Counted from the first letter of the stretch, positions 52,203 through 61,042 are shown. The stretch: 64,000 nucleotides of DNA from Streptomyces achromogenes (GCF_030816715.1 NZ_JAUSYH010000001.1:1798001-1862000); one strand, 5' to 3'. Numbers and translations: made by a program. Notes: generated from the letters alone by a model not told the origin.

Positions 52203-52567
52203 GCGTACCCCTCGCCCATCGGTTAGTGCTCTTACGACCAGCTCGCCCGGAGCGGCGCACCGACCGCCCCGCAGTGAGAACGAGCGTCCGTGCCCAGCGG
52301 CACGAACGACCCGCTCGAAAAAGCGACAAAGCCATACAGTGGCATTGTCCCGGCTGTCGTGTCGTCGCGACAGCTTGATCCGCGACACTCCGCTGTGGAC
52401 TGCGCCACGTTGCGCGTCCTCCGGTTCTGCCGTACCACACCCGACCCAAAAGGGAGGTGTTTTCCGGACATTGACCGACGAAGCGCCGGGCGACCGGAAG
52501 CGGTACGACGATCGGCCAGCTTACCGCGAGCGGTACGACAACAGGATCACCGGGCGGCCGACCGGGG
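52203..52567. other. 365-bp leader region of the CobT fusion gene
   Basis: Lies between cobL and the CobT fusion on the minus strand. It holds a short inverted repeat (GCTGTCG-8 nt-CGACAGC, 52353-52374) and a 58-residue open frame (52408-52232, minus) whose GTG has GGAGGA eight bases upstream. It also has the direct repeat CGGTACGAC near 52501 and 52531. The B12-box and the other conserved cobalamin-riboswitch elements were not found. Confidence 0.4.
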
Positions 52568-53782
52568 TCAGGGCCTGCGGTCCGCGAGAACCCCCGTGAG
52601 CAGGAACGCGACGCTCCGCTCCGTCTCCGTCCAGGCCCGGGTGTCGAGTTCGACGGCCTGGACGAGGGCGCACTCGACGCGGTAGTCGTGCTCGGTCAGG
52701 TCGCGGCCCACGAGTTCGGCGGCGTCCCGGGTGGCCGCGTGGGTGACGATGCGCTGCGGACGGCGGTCGGCGACCGCGGAGACGACGGCCGCTCCCCCGC
52801 CGCCGACCCGGACGACGTCAGGTTCCGGCAGGTTCTCCAGCACGTGCGGGGCGTCGCCGCGGACGATCTGGAGCTGGACCCCGTACCGGCGCGCGGCGGC
52901 GTCGGTGCGGGCGCAGGCCTGCATGTCCCGGTCGACGGCGATCACGGCGGCGCCCGCCCGCGCGGCGTCGGCGGCGAAGGCGCCGCCGCCGCAGCCGATG
53001 TCCCAGACGAGGTCGCCCATCCGCGGCCCGAGGTGGGCGAGTTGGGCCGCGCGCAGCAGCGGCGCCTCCCCCTCGCCCAGCCCGCCGCCGTAGGTGTCGG
53101 CGGGCTGGGTCCAGCCGCGCGGGCCCACGCCCGGGGCACGGCCGGCGATCCAGCCGCCGTCCCCGGCGGCGACCGGGCCGGCGGGGCCGATGACGATGAC
53201 GACGTTGGGGTCGCGCCAGGTGTGGTCGGCCGCCTTGTCGGAGGTGACGACGCTGACCTGCTCGCGGTCGGTGCCGAGTTCCTCGCAGACCACGAAGGTG
53301 CGGTGCACGCCCTCCATGAGCAGGCCGAGCTCGGCGGGGCCGGCGCCCGGGGAGGTGAGGACGGCGACCTTGGTGTGGGCGCGGCACACGTTGACCGCCC
53401 GGCGCAGGGTGCGCCGGTGGGCGACGACCACCTGAGCGTCGTCCCAGGGCATCCCGGCGCGGGCGAAGGCGGCGGCGACGGCGGAGACTGCCGGGACGAC
53501 CTCGACCTCCAGGCCGAACTCGGGTGCGCGCAGGGTCCGTACGACGCCGAAGAAGCCCGGGTCGCCGTCGGCGAGGACGACGGCGGTGCCGCGGTGGCCG
53601 GTGATGCGGCGGGCGGCGAGGGCGACGCTGCCGAGCCGGATGCGTTCCGCGCCGGGCGGCACCTCGGGCAGCGCCAGGTGGTGGGCGGCGCCGGCCACCA
53701 GCGTGGCGGCGCTCAGAGCGGAGCGGGCCGCGTCGGTCAGCGGCGAGCCGTCCCAGCCGATCACCGTGACGCGGTCGGCCAT
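52568..53782 (-). CDS. cobL: Precorrin-6Y C5,15-methyltransferase (decarboxylating)
   Basis: 404 residues. The N-terminal CbiE tetrapyrrole methylase (VTVIGWDGSPLT, ADGDPGFFGVVRTL) is fused to a C-terminal CbiT SAM methyltransferase (VWDIGCGGGAFAADAARAG, VRVGGGGAAVV). It methylates C-5 and C-15 and decarboxylates the acetate side chain in corrin assembly. ATG start. The nearest relatives in the pathway here are the CobA-type and CobT genes downstream. Confidence 0.93.
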   Translation of the reverse strand: MADRVTVIGWDGSPLTDAARSALSAATLVAGAAHHLALPEVPPGAERIRLGSVALAARRITGHRGTAVVLADGDPGFFGVVRTLRAPEFGLEVEVVPAVSAVAAAFARAGMPWDDAQVVVAHRRTLRRAVNVCRAHTKVAVLTSPGAGPAELGLLMEGVHRTFVVCEELGTDREQVSVVTSDKAADHTWRDPNVVIVIGPAGPVAAGDGGWIAGRAPGVGPRGWTQPADTYGGGLGEGEAPLLRAAQLAHLGPRMGDLVWDIGCGGGAFAADAARAGAAVIAVDRDMQACARTDAAARRYGVQLQIVRGDAPHVLENLPEPDVVRVGGGGAAVVSAVADRRPQRIVTHAATRDAAELVGRDLTEHDYRVECALVQAVELDTRAWTETERSVAFLLTGVLADRRP

Positions 53783-53877
53783 CGTCGTCAGTCTCCCCCG
53801 GGTTCACGCAGGCAGCGGGCTCCGTGAGGGTACCTGGTCGGCGGGCGGGGGCGGCGGCGGTGACGCCTGCGGCGAGG

Positions 53878-54516
53878 TCAGTTCCAGTCGGTGTACGACG
53901 TGAATCCGCCGCTCTCCGCGAAGTGCTCGCCGCCGCCGTCCAGGTCCTCCGGGAGGAGGCTGTAGACGATGTAGTCGGTGCGCACCTCGTTCCAGGTGCC
54001 GTCCTCGGCGCGGGCGCGGGCTATGCAGGCGCCGCGCAGCACGCCCTCGCTGATGCAGCCGATCTTCTGCGCGACCTGCTGGGCGGCGGTGTTGTCGGCG
54101 GCCGTGCGCAGCTCGATGCGCTCGAACTTCTGGTCGGTGAAGAGCCATTGGGCGGTCGCCAGCGCCGCCTCGGAGGCGTAGCCCTCGCCGCGCGCCCAGG
54201 GGGCGACGATGTACGACAGTTCGGTGGAGCGGACGTGCCAGTTGGTCTTGGCGAGCTGGACGACGCCGACCAGGCGCTGGGTGAGGAACTCGGTGACGGC
54301 GAGGTCGAGGCCGCGTCCCGCGGTGCGTTCGCCGGGCGCGTAGTCGGCGACCCAGCGGCGGGCGGCCGCCTCGTCGAAGGGCTGGGGCACCGCGGTCCAG
54401 GCCGTGACCTGCTCGTCGTTCATCATGTCGGCCAGGGCGGGCACGTCGTCCTCGTCGAGGGGACGCAAGCCCAACCGCTCCGTGCTGATGGAGATGTTGG
54501 GGAAGGTGCTCGTCAT
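53878..54516 (-). CDS. RimJ/RimL-type GNAT acetyltransferase
   Basis: 212 residues. The opening ISTERLGLRPLDEDDVPAL and the motif A/B stretch IVAPWARGEGYASEAALATAQWLFTD, followed by RIELRTAADNTAAQQVAQKIGC, define the RimJ/RimL subgroup. Substrate unknown; could be a ribosomal protein N-terminus or small molecule. Stands alone between cobL and metQ. Confidence 0.88.
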   Translation of the reverse strand: MTSTFPNISISTERLGLRPLDEDDVPALADMMNDEQVTAWTAVPQPFDEAAARRWVADYAPGERTAGRGLDLAVTEFLTQRLVGVVQLAKTNWHVRSTELSYIVAPWARGEGYASEAALATAQWLFTDQKFERIELRTAADNTAAQQVAQKIGCISEGVLRGACIARARAEDGTWNEVRTDYIVYSLLPEDLDGGGEHFAESGGFTSYTDWN

Positions 54517-54672
54517 GCGCCGCTCCGTAACCTTCGGGACCTCGGGTGAGACCTGCCGCCCCGTCAGGGCCGACTGAACTGCCCAGCATGCAGCATGTGA
54601 GCCCGGAACCCCACCACGGGGTCCACACCGGGTGAAGGCGCGGACCCCGTGCGTGTGCGTCGGGGGCGTGGG

Positions 54673-55506
54673 TCAGAAGGCCGCCACGACGGCGCCGTCG
54701 TACTTGTCCTCGATGAACTTCTTCACCTCGGGAGAGGTGAGCAGCCCGGCCAGCTTCTTCACGCGCGGGTCGCCCTCGTCGCCCTTCTTCACGGCGAGGA
54801 AGTTGGCGTACGGGTTGTCCTTCGCGGGCTCCGCCGCCAGCGCGTCCTTCGCCGGGCTGAGCTTGGCCTCCAGCGCGTAGTTGCCGTTGATCACGGCGGC
54901 GTCGACGTCGGAGAGGGAACGCGGCAGCTGCGCCGCCTCGAGCTCCTTGAACTTCAGGCCCTTGGGGTTGGAGGTGACGTCCTTGGGGGTCGCGTCGTAG
55001 CCGGCGCCCGGCTTGAGGCCGATGAGGCCGCTCGACTCCAGGAGCTTCAGCGCGCGGGCCTCGTTGGTGGTGTCGTTCGGCAGGGCGACGGTGGCGCCCT
55101 TCGTCAGGGCGTCGAGCTTCTTGACGCTGCGGGAGTACAGGCCGAGCGGCTCGAGGTGCACCGTGGCGCCGGGCACGGCGACGATGTCGGTGCCGTTCTT
55201 CTTGTTGAAGTCGTCGAGGTAGGGCTGGTGCTGGAAGTAGTTGGCGTCGACCTCACCCTGCTGGACGGCCGTGTTGGGCGTGACGTAGTCCGTGAACTCC
55301 TTGACCTCGAGCTTGAGGCCGGCCTTCGCCGCGAGGTTGTCCTTGACGTAGTCGAGGATCTCGCCCTGCGGGGTGGGAGTGGCGGCGACGGTCAGCGTGG
55401 CGTTCGCGTCGGCGCCGGAGTCCTTGTCCGAGCCGCAGCCGGTGAGTCCGAGGGTGAGGGCTCCCGCGGCGAGGACAGCAGTGGCGATCTTGACGGTGTT
55501 ACGCAC
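54673..55506 (-). CDS. metQ: Methionine-binding lipoprotein MetQ
   Basis: 277 residues. Signal peptide with lipobox LTGC at about 21-24. The NlpA/MetQ family pattern includes ILDYVKDNLAAKAGLKLEVKEFTDYVTPN, NYFQHQPYLDDFN and VAVPGATVHLEPLGLYS. It captures methionine for MetNI. GTG start with GGAAAGG upstream. Third gene in metN-metI-metQ order. Confidence 0.95.
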   Translation of the reverse strand: MRNTVKIATAVLAAGALTLGLTGCGSDKDSGADANATLTVAATPTPQGEILDYVKDNLAAKAGLKLEVKEFTDYVTPNTAVQQGEVDANYFQHQPYLDDFNKKNGTDIVAVPGATVHLEPLGLYSRSVKKLDALTKGATVALPNDTTNEARALKLLESSGLIGLKPGAGYDATPKDVTSNPKGLKFKELEAAQLPRSLSDVDAAVINGNYALEAKLSPAKDALAAEPAKDNPYANFLAVKKGDEGDPRVKKLAGLLTSPEVKKFIEDKYDGAVVAAF

Positions 55507-55583
55507 GAAAAGTGCCTTTCCTGAAGGTGGTGCGGCCCCGCGTCGGGTGGTGCGGGGAGTCTGGTGGGCGGCTCTCTGAGGGC

Positions 55584-56321
55584 TCAGGCGACCTTGCCGA
55601 CGTCGGCGGCGGCCGGCTCCTTCGCCTTCAGCAGGCGGAGCTTGGGGGCGGCGCCCGAGCCGCCGCCGCGGCGGTGGAGGGAGCGGGCCGCGTAGTCGCC
55701 GGCGAACTGGATGAGGGAGATGACGACGGCGAGGATCGCCACCGTGATCCACATCAGTTCGGTCTGGAAGCGCTGGTAGCCGTAGCGGATGGCGATGTCG
55801 CCGAGCCCGCCGGCGCCGACGGTGCCGGCCATGGCGGAGTAGCCGATGAGGGTGACGACCGTGGTCGTGGTGCCGGCGACGAGTGAGGGCAGGGACTCCG
55901 GGACGAGGACCTTGCGCACGATCGTCCAGGTGCCGCCGCCCATCGACTGCACGGCCTCGACGAGCCCGCCGTCCACTTCGCGGACAGCCGTCTCGACCAG
56001 GCGCGCGAAGAACGGGATGGCCCCGATGGCGAGCGGCACGATCGCGGCCTCGCGGCCGATGGTGGTGCCGGTGAGGGTGCGCGTGAAGTTCATCAGCGCC
56101 ACCATCAGGATGATGAAGGGCATCGAGCGGGCGACGTTCACGATCTGGCCGATGACCTTGTTGGCGAAGACGTTCTGGAGCAGGCCGCCGCGGTCGGTCA
56201 GGACCAGCAGCACCCCGAGCGGGAGGCCGCCGGCGACGGCGACGAGGGTGGACCAGCCGACCATGTAAAGGGTGTCCCCACAGGCCTGCGCCAGGAGGGG
56301 CTGCATCTCCGACCAGCTCAC
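55584..56321 (-). CDS. metI: Methionine ABC transporter permease MetI
   Basis: 245 residues, five membrane helices, with the cytosolic coupling loop VEAVQSMGGGTWTIVRKVLVPESLPSL. The C-terminus extends about 30 basic residues beyond the usual end. The GTG start overlaps the metN stop as GTGA. It moves D/L-methionine into the cell with MetN and MetQ. Confidence 0.95.
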   Translation of the reverse strand: MSWSEMQPLLAQACGDTLYMVGWSTLVAVAGGLPLGVLLVLTDRGGLLQNVFANKVIGQIVNVARSMPFIILMVALMNFTRTLTGTTIGREAAIVPLAIGAIPFFARLVETAVREVDGGLVEAVQSMGGGTWTIVRKVLVPESLPSLVAGTTTTVVTLIGYSAMAGTVGAGGLGDIAIRYGYQRFQTELMWITVAILAVVISLIQFAGDYAARSLHRRGGGSGAAPKLRLLKAKEPAAADVGKVA

Positions 56322-57376
56322 TTGACGCCTCCCTCGATGAGCGCGGGTTCCCGGTGCGCGGGATCCCGGGTCGCGTGGTCCACGACGTCGATCCGCAGCC
56401 CCTGTTCGCGCAGGAAGCCGATGGGCACGACGTTGTCCTCGTAGCGTCCGGGCAGTTCGATGCGCATCCGGCCGATCTGGAGGCCGCCGACGGTGTCTAT
56501 CGCGGCGCCGAGGATCGATATGTCGATGTTGTAGGTGCGCGACAGCCGGGAGATGACGGGCTGGGTGGCCGCCTCGCCGTGGAAGGTGACGTCGACGACG
56601 GTGCGGTCGTCGCCGCTCGCCCCGCCGCCGACCGGGAAGAGCGCGGCGGCCAGTTCCGAGCCGGGGGTGGCGAGCAGTTCGCTGACCGTCCCGGACTCGA
56701 CGACCCTGCCGTGCTCCATGAGCGCGGCGGAGTCGCAGATCGACTTCACCACGTCCATCTCGTGCGTGATGAGCAGGACGGTCAGGCCCAGTTGCCGGTT
56801 CAGGTCGCGCAGCAGCTGGAGGATGGAGCGGGTGGTCTCGGGGTCGAGTGCGCTGGTCGCCTCGTCGGAGAGCAGCACCTTCGGGTCGCCGGCCAGTGCG
56901 CGGGCGATGCCGACGCGCTGCTTCTGGCCGCCGGACAGCTGCGCCGGGTAGGCCTTCGCCTGACCGGCGAGCCCGACCAGGTCGAGCAGTTCCAGCGCCT
57001 TGCGGGCACGTTCCTTCCCGGAGAGGCCGAGGATCTCCAGCGGCAGTTCGACGTTGTCCTGCACGGTCCGCGAGGACAGCAGGTTGAAGTGCTGGAAGAC
57101 CATGCCGATCCGGCTGCGCGCCTGCCGCAGCTCCCTGCCGGCGCGGGGTCCGCGCCCGGCGAGCGCGGTGAGGTCCCGCCCGTCGACGGTGACCGTGCCG
57201 GCGGTGGGGCGCTCCAGGAGGTTGACGCAGCGGATGAGCGAGGACTTCCCGGCGCCGGACCGGCCGATGACGCCGTACACCTCGCCTTCGCGTACATGCA
57301 GGTCGACGCCGTCGAGGGCGGTGACCTCACGGCCGCGCGAGCGGTAGACCTTGGTCAGGCCCGTGGTGGTGATCAC
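56318..57376 (-). CDS. metN: Methionine ABC transporter ATPase MetN
   Basis: 352 residues. Walker A GRSGAGKSS (38-46), signature LSGGQKQRVGIARA, Walker B VLLSDEATSALDP, switch His in LLITHEMD. After about 255 it has the C-terminal NIL/ACT-like domain (VDVTFHGEAATQPVISRL) that allows trans-inhibition by methionine in E. coli MetNI. GTG start. It heads the operon, with a short Cys/Met-rich leader ORF 220 bases upstream. Confidence 0.95.
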   Translation of the reverse strand: MITTTGLTKVYRSRGREVTALDGVDLHVREGEVYGVIGRSGAGKSSLIRCVNLLERPTAGTVTVDGRDLTALAGRGPRAGRELRQARSRIGMVFQHFNLLSSRTVQDNVELPLEILGLSGKERARKALELLDLVGLAGQAKAYPAQLSGGQKQRVGIARALAGDPKVLLSDEATSALDPETTRSILQLLRDLNRQLGLTVLLITHEMDVVKSICDSAALMEHGRVVESGTVSELLATPGSELAAALFPVGGGASGDDRTVVDVTFHGEAATQPVISRLSRTYNIDISILGAAIDTVGGLQIGRMRIELPGRYEDNVVPIGFLREQGLRIDVVDHATRDPAHREPALIEGGVK

Positions 57377-57596
57377 GTGGGGGTTTCCGTCACTGTCGAG
57401 TGCGCGGGCGTGGGTGTGCCCGGGCGCACGGATACGGGCTGTCAGGGCGCGACACGGTTCTCGCCGTGGCGGAAGGAACCGGGGAGAGACATGTGCGCGG
57501 GGCGCGGCTCAGCTCACGTACGGCGGGGATGCGGCGTACGGACCTGCCACGGCGGCTCGCTTCGGGGCGCGAGCTCGGGGGTGGTGCGGGGGCCCT

Positions 57597-57683
57597 CTAG
57601 AAGGCGCACATTCGACACATACAACGAGCACCGGGCGTCAGGGTCGCCTCGGTCGCACGGGTGCGGCTGCTCGTCGTGGTCAT
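57597..57683 (-). CDS. Candidate Cys/Met-rich leader peptide of metNIQ (uORF)
   Basis: 28 residues, MTTTSSRTRATEATLTPG then ARCMCRMCAF and stop; a second ATG two codons upstream (57689) is possible. The last ten residues hold three Cys and two Met. No Shine-Dalgarno precedes it. An AT-richer stretch (TTTACT, 57696-57691) sits where a -10 would place transcription start at or near the ATG, as in leaderless genes. Hairpins at 57555-57574 and 57514-57540 lie between it and metN. This resembles cysteine-responsive leader peptides known in actinobacteria. Confidence 0.6.
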   Translation of the reverse strand: MTTTSSRTRATEATLTPGARCMCRMCAF

Positions 57684-57733
57684 GAGCATCAGTAAAGCAG
57701 ACGTACGGTCCTGACCAAGACACCGTTGTCCAT

Positions 57734-57961
57734 ATGCTGAACGACAGTGGACAGCTGTGGGCTGCCTCCCGCGTCGCCGACCCCGGCGCGGAGATCTCCG
57801 CTCGCGCGCCGGTGACCAGCGCCGACGGGCCGGACGGGCCCCCGACCGCGAGGCCGGTGCCCGGTTCGCGCACCCGGCACGCTGTGGCCGACACCACGGC
57901 CGCGCCGCCGGTCGTACGGGCCCACGGGGCCGACCTCGGGGTGTCTGTTACGCCGTATTAA
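57734..57961 (+). CDS. Doubtful 75-residue open frame before membrane protein pair
   Basis: Reads MLNDSGQLWAASRVADPG and continues Ala/Pro/Arg rich, ending nine bases before the next gene. No Shine-Dalgarno and no recognised family. It may be a spurious frame covering the promoter of the two membrane-protein genes downstream, or a coupled small gene. Listed at low confidence. Confidence 0.25.
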   Translation: MLNDSGQLWAASRVADPGAEISARAPVTSADGPDGPPTARPVPGSRTRHAVADTTAAPPVVRAHGADLGVSVTPY

Positions 57962-57970
57962 GGTCACTGC

Positions 57971-58330
57971 ATGCTTGATGCCCTGACGGCGGCCACCGGC
58001 GTCGCCGCGTTGCTGCTCGCCGCCTGGTGCGGCTGGGCCGCCTACCGCGACCAGCCGACCAAGGACTGGCACTTCATCGGGATGGCCGTGGTCTCGCTGC
58101 TGGCGACGGTCCAGCTGGTGGTCGGGATCGTGCAGCTGGCGCGGGGCGAGAAGCCGGAGCAGGGCACGACGCTCTTCGTGGCGTATCTGCTGGGCGCGTT
58201 CGCGTGCGTGCCGACGGCGGGGTTCATGTCGCTGGCCGAGCGGACCCGCTGGGGTTCGGTGACGGTCGCCGCGGGCGGTGTGGTGCTCGCCGTGCTCGAG
58301 GTGCGGCTCTTCGACATCTGGGGAGGCTGA
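57971..58330 (+). CDS. Small four-helix membrane protein
   Basis: 119 residues with four hydrophobic segments (about 3-22, 38-57, 67-85 and 93-112). The start MLDALTAATGV follows AAGG. The stop overlaps into a GAGATG two bases before the next gene, suggesting one transcript with it. Function unknown; similar small pairs occur in Streptomyces. Confidence 0.78.
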   Translation: MLDALTAATGVAALLLAAWCGWAAYRDQPTKDWHFIGMAVVSLLATVQLVVGIVQLARGEKPEQGTTLFVAYLLGAFACVPTAGFMSLAERTRWGSVTVAAGGVVLAVLEVRLFDIWGG

Positions 58331-58331
58331 G

Positions 58332-58748
58332 ATGACGGCGGTGCGGGAGAAGCCGGACCGGCTGATCAGCGGGCCCGGGATGCTGCTGGTCTGGTTCTAC
58401 GGCGTGATGGTGGTCGGGGCGGTGTCGCGGTCGGCGTACGAGATCGCCGCACACTTCGACCGGGCGCCGCTGTCGTACACGCTGTCGGCGGTGGCGGGTG
58501 TGGTGTACGGCTTCATCACGTACTCGCTGGTGCGGGGCGGCGAGACGGCCCGCAGGGCGGCGCGGTTGTGCTGCGCCGCCGAACTCGCGGGCGTGCTGGT
58601 CGTCGGGACCTGGACCCTGGTTCAGCCGTCCGCCTTCCCGGAGGCGACCGTCTGGTCCGACTACGGGTCGGGGTACGTCTTCATCCCCGTGCTGCTGCCG
58701 GTGTCGGCCCTGTACTGGCTGCGCGCCTCCCGCACTTCTACGCCGTAG
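58332..58748 (+). CDS. Second small four-helix membrane protein
   Basis: 138 residues, four hydrophobic segments (about 15-34, 48-66, 78-98 and 112-130) with a polar N-terminus MTAVREKPDRLI. It starts one base after the previous stop. The last 11 bases overlap the end of the convergent acetyltransferase gene. Probably functions together with the 119-residue protein. Confidence 0.78.
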   Translation: MTAVREKPDRLISGPGMLLVWFYGVMVVGAVSRSAYEIAAHFDRAPLSYTLSAVAGVVYGFITYSLVRGGETARRAARLCCAAELAGVLVVGTWTLVQPSAFPEATVWSDYGSGYVFIPVLLPVSALYWLRASRTSTP

Positions 58749-59235
58749 CCGCGTACTCCCCGGCCTGCTTCTCCAGGACGATCATCAGCACGCCGTCGGT
58801 GCCCTGGGAGGTGCCGACCGTCTCGTAGCCGACCCGGCGGTAGAGGCGGAGGTTGCCCTCGCTGCGGTGGCCGGCGAAGAGGCGGAACTTCTTGGCGCCG
58901 CGCTCGCCGCCCAGCGCCGACTCGGCGGCGCGCAGCAGCCGCGCGCCGATGCCGTGCCCCTGGAGGCGGGGGTGGACGCAGAGCTTGCCGATGGCGGCGG
59001 CCCCGTCCTCGGTGAGGGTGCCGCGTACCGAGCCGACCACCTCGTCGCCCAGCCGGGCCACGAAGACGCAGTCGGCGGTGAGCTCCTGCCGGACCGAGTC
59101 GAGGCTCTGGACGAGCGGGGCGATGCGGTAGTTCCCGTACAGCGCGGCTTCGCTCTGGAAGCACAGGTACTGCAGTCTGAAGATCTGCTCGGCATCCTGC
59201 TCGGTCGCCACCGAGATGGTCACGCTCATGCCCAT
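58738..59235 (-). CDS. GNAT N-acetyltransferase
   Basis: 165 residues; a second ATG two codons in is an alternative start. Motif A is clear: KLCVHPRLQGHGIGARLLRAAES, followed by FRLFAGHRSEGNLRLYRRVGYE. Substrate unknown. Tail-to-tail with the membrane protein gene, sharing 11 bases. Confidence 0.9.
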   Translation of the reverse strand: MGMSVTISVATEQDAEQIFRLQYLCFQSEAALYGNYRIAPLVQSLDSVRQELTADCVFVARLGDEVVGSVRGTLTEDGAAAIGKLCVHPRLQGHGIGARLLRAAESALGGERGAKKFRLFAGHRSEGNLRLYRRVGYETVGTSQGTDGVLMIVLEKQAGEYAATA

Positions 59236-59280
59236 GTGCGCACGCCTCCCGCTCACCTGATCACCTATGGTCCCTCACTC

Positions 59281-59796
59281 CTATCCCCGCACTTCGGAAG
59301 CCGCAACCTCCGGTGCGAGCAAACGACGAAGACATCCCAGACATCTGGAACGTTCCGGTCCGAGACTGCCCTGTGAGATACCCAACTTCCCCGCGATCTC
59401 CCGGTAGGTGAGGTCCTCGGGCGAGAGGAGGGCCTGCAGAAGACGCGAGCAGCGGCCGGGCAGCCGGTGCACGGCCGCACGGAGCGCGCGGTGGCGGGCG
59501 GCGGTCAGGGCCAGGTGTTCGGGTCCGCGTTCCGCGTCGTCGGCGGGCTCGGTCTCGTAGGGCTCGTAGGGCTGTTCACGGCGCGCGGTACGGCGGGTGC
59601 GGCGGACCTCCGCCCGGACCGCCCGGCGCAGCCAGCCCTCGGGATCGCGGGGCGGGCCGTCGGCGGCGAGGCGTTCGAGCAGCCGGAGCCAGACCGCCTG
59701 CTCCAGGTCACCGGGTTCGGCGCCGGCGGCGGGGGCCTCTGCGGAGGCTTCCGCGCTGAGCAGCGGGTGCAGGGAGGCGAGCAAGTCGGTGGTCAT
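59281..59796 (-). CDS. Sigma-70 family RNA polymerase sigma-like factor
   Basis: 171 residues. Region 2-like helices (LEQAVWLRLLERLAADGPPRDPEGWLRRAVRAEVRRTRR) and a region 4 helix-turn-helix (LTYREIAGKLGISQGSLGPERSRCLGCLRRLL) are present. It is shorter than ordinary ECF factors and region 2 is weakly conserved, so it may be an atypical sigma factor or a DNA-binding relative. No anti-sigma gene lies beside it. Confidence 0.82.
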   Translation of the reverse strand: MTTDLLASLHPLLSAEASAEAPAAGAEPGDLEQAVWLRLLERLAADGPPRDPEGWLRRAVRAEVRRTRRTARREQPYEPYETEPADDAERGPEHLALTAARHRALRAAVHRLPGRCSRLLQALLSPEDLTYREIAGKLGISQGSLGPERSRCLGCLRRLLAPEVAASEVRG

Positions 59797-59863
59797 ATGC
59801 CACACGATGCGGCGGCCCGGGCGGTCGGTTGCCCGGGCCGCCGACTGTCACCCCAACGAGGAC

Positions 59864-61042
59864 TCAGCCGTTGACGAAGTCCGCGCGGGCCAGCAGCGCG
59901 GTGTCCGGGTTGTCCGTGAAGACCCCGTCGATGCCGGTCGCGAAGTAGGTCCGGAACGCGCCGAAGGAGTCCCCGTAGGCGTCCGCGTCCGAACCCTTGC
60001 GGAAGTCGGCGGGCAGGAAGGGGTTCTCGTTGCGCATGGTGTAGGGGTGCAGGACCAGGCCGACCGCGTGGGCGTCCTTCACCAGGGTGGTCGGCCTGGT
60101 CAGCTTGCCGTCCGCGTCCTTGGGGATGACCAGGTCGAGGGTGGGTCCGATGCCCTGCGCGTACCCGGCGAGCTCCCGCAGGCCGGCCCGCGTGATCAGG
60201 TCGGCGACGGTGCGCGGGTCGCCCGTCTCGACGAAGTCCCAGGGCCGGGAGCCGGCGGTGGACAACAGCACCACGAGCGGGTTGTCGACCAGCTTGTTCA
60301 GGCGCTGGATGCTGGTCGGCTCGAAGGACTGCAGGACGACCGGCGAGTTCTTCCTGTCCTTGCCGTACTTGTGCAGCAGCTTGGCGACCCGCTCCTCCAG
60401 GCCCAGGCCCTGCTTGCGGAAGTAGGTGGGGTGCTTGGTCTCGGGGTAGATCCAGACCTGCCTGCCGCGCCTGCGGGTCTGCTCGTCCTGCCACTTCAGG
60501 ACCTCCTCGAAGGTGGGGATCCCCCAGCGGCCGTCGTAGAGCGTGTTGTGCGGGCGGTTGGCCGGGATGCGCTCGACCGCCCGCAGTCTCTTCAGCTCGG
60601 CGAGCGTGAAGTCCTCGGTGAACCAACCGGTGGTGGGGACGCCGTCGAGCACCTTGGTCGTCCGGCGGCCGGCGAACTCGGGGTGGGCGGCGACGTCCGT
60701 CGTGCCGCCGATCTCCGGCTCGTGCCGGCAGACGAGGTGGCCGTCCCGGGTGGGGACCAGGTCGCCGGCCTCGACGATGTCGGCCCCGAGGTCGAGGGCG
60801 AGCTGGTAGGAGCCGAAGGTGTGCTCGGGGCGGTAGCCACTGGCGCCGCGATGACCGATGACGGTCGGCACCGGAAGGCTCTTGAGGCCGCCTCCCCCGT
60901 GGCGTGCCGCGGCGGCCGCCGCCGTGCCGGACAGACCGAGCACGCCTCCGGCGCCGAGCACGGCCGCGCCCAGGAGCGCCCGCCGCCCGGTGCCGCCCGT
61001 GCCCGACTGCTCGTTCGACTCGTGCGTGTCCTGCGTTCCCAT
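59864..61042 (-). CDS. glpQ1: Secreted glycerophosphodiester phosphodiesterase (GlpQ type)
   Basis: 392 residues with a Tat-type signal: TGRRALLGAAVLGAGG and a cleavage region after TAAAAAARHG. GDPD motif HRGASGYRPEHT carries the catalytic His, then Arg/Glu; the second His is in LVCRHEPEIGGTT, and FTDNPDTA is the C-terminal site. Releases glycerol 3-phosphate from deacylated lipids outside the cell, a phosphate-scavenging role. Streptomyces carry such a gene next to a sigma-like gene here. Confidence 0.92.
   Translation of the reverse strand: MGTQDTHESNEQSGTGGTGRRALLGAAVLGAGGVLGLSGTAAAAAARHGGGGLKSLPVPTVIGHRGASGYRPEHTFGSYQLALDLGADIVEAGDLVPTRDGHLVCRHEPEIGGTTDVAAHPEFAGRRTTKVLDGVPTTGWFTEDFTLAELKRLRAVERIPANRPHNTLYDGRWGIPTFEEVLKWQDEQTRRRGRQVWIYPETKHPTYFRKQGLGLEERVAKLLHKYGKDRKNSPVVLQSFEPTSIQRLNKLVDNPLVVLLSTAGSRPWDFVETGDPRTVADLITRAGLRELAGYAQGIGPTLDLVIPKDADGKLTRPTTLVKDAHAVGLVLHPYTMRNENPFLPADFRKGSDADAYGDSFGAFRTYFATGIDGVFTDNPDTALLARADFVNG

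Noticed and set aside
52203..52567. Cobalamin riboswitch upstream of the CobT fusion
   Set aside because: A GCCACTG-like piece is present, but the B12 box and other conserved core elements were not found on the minus strand. A covariance-model search would settle it.
57377..57720. SAM riboswitch (S-box or SAM-IV) before metN
   Set aside because: No conserved SAM-binding core was recognisable; the short Cys/Met-rich ORF and hairpins explain the leader better.
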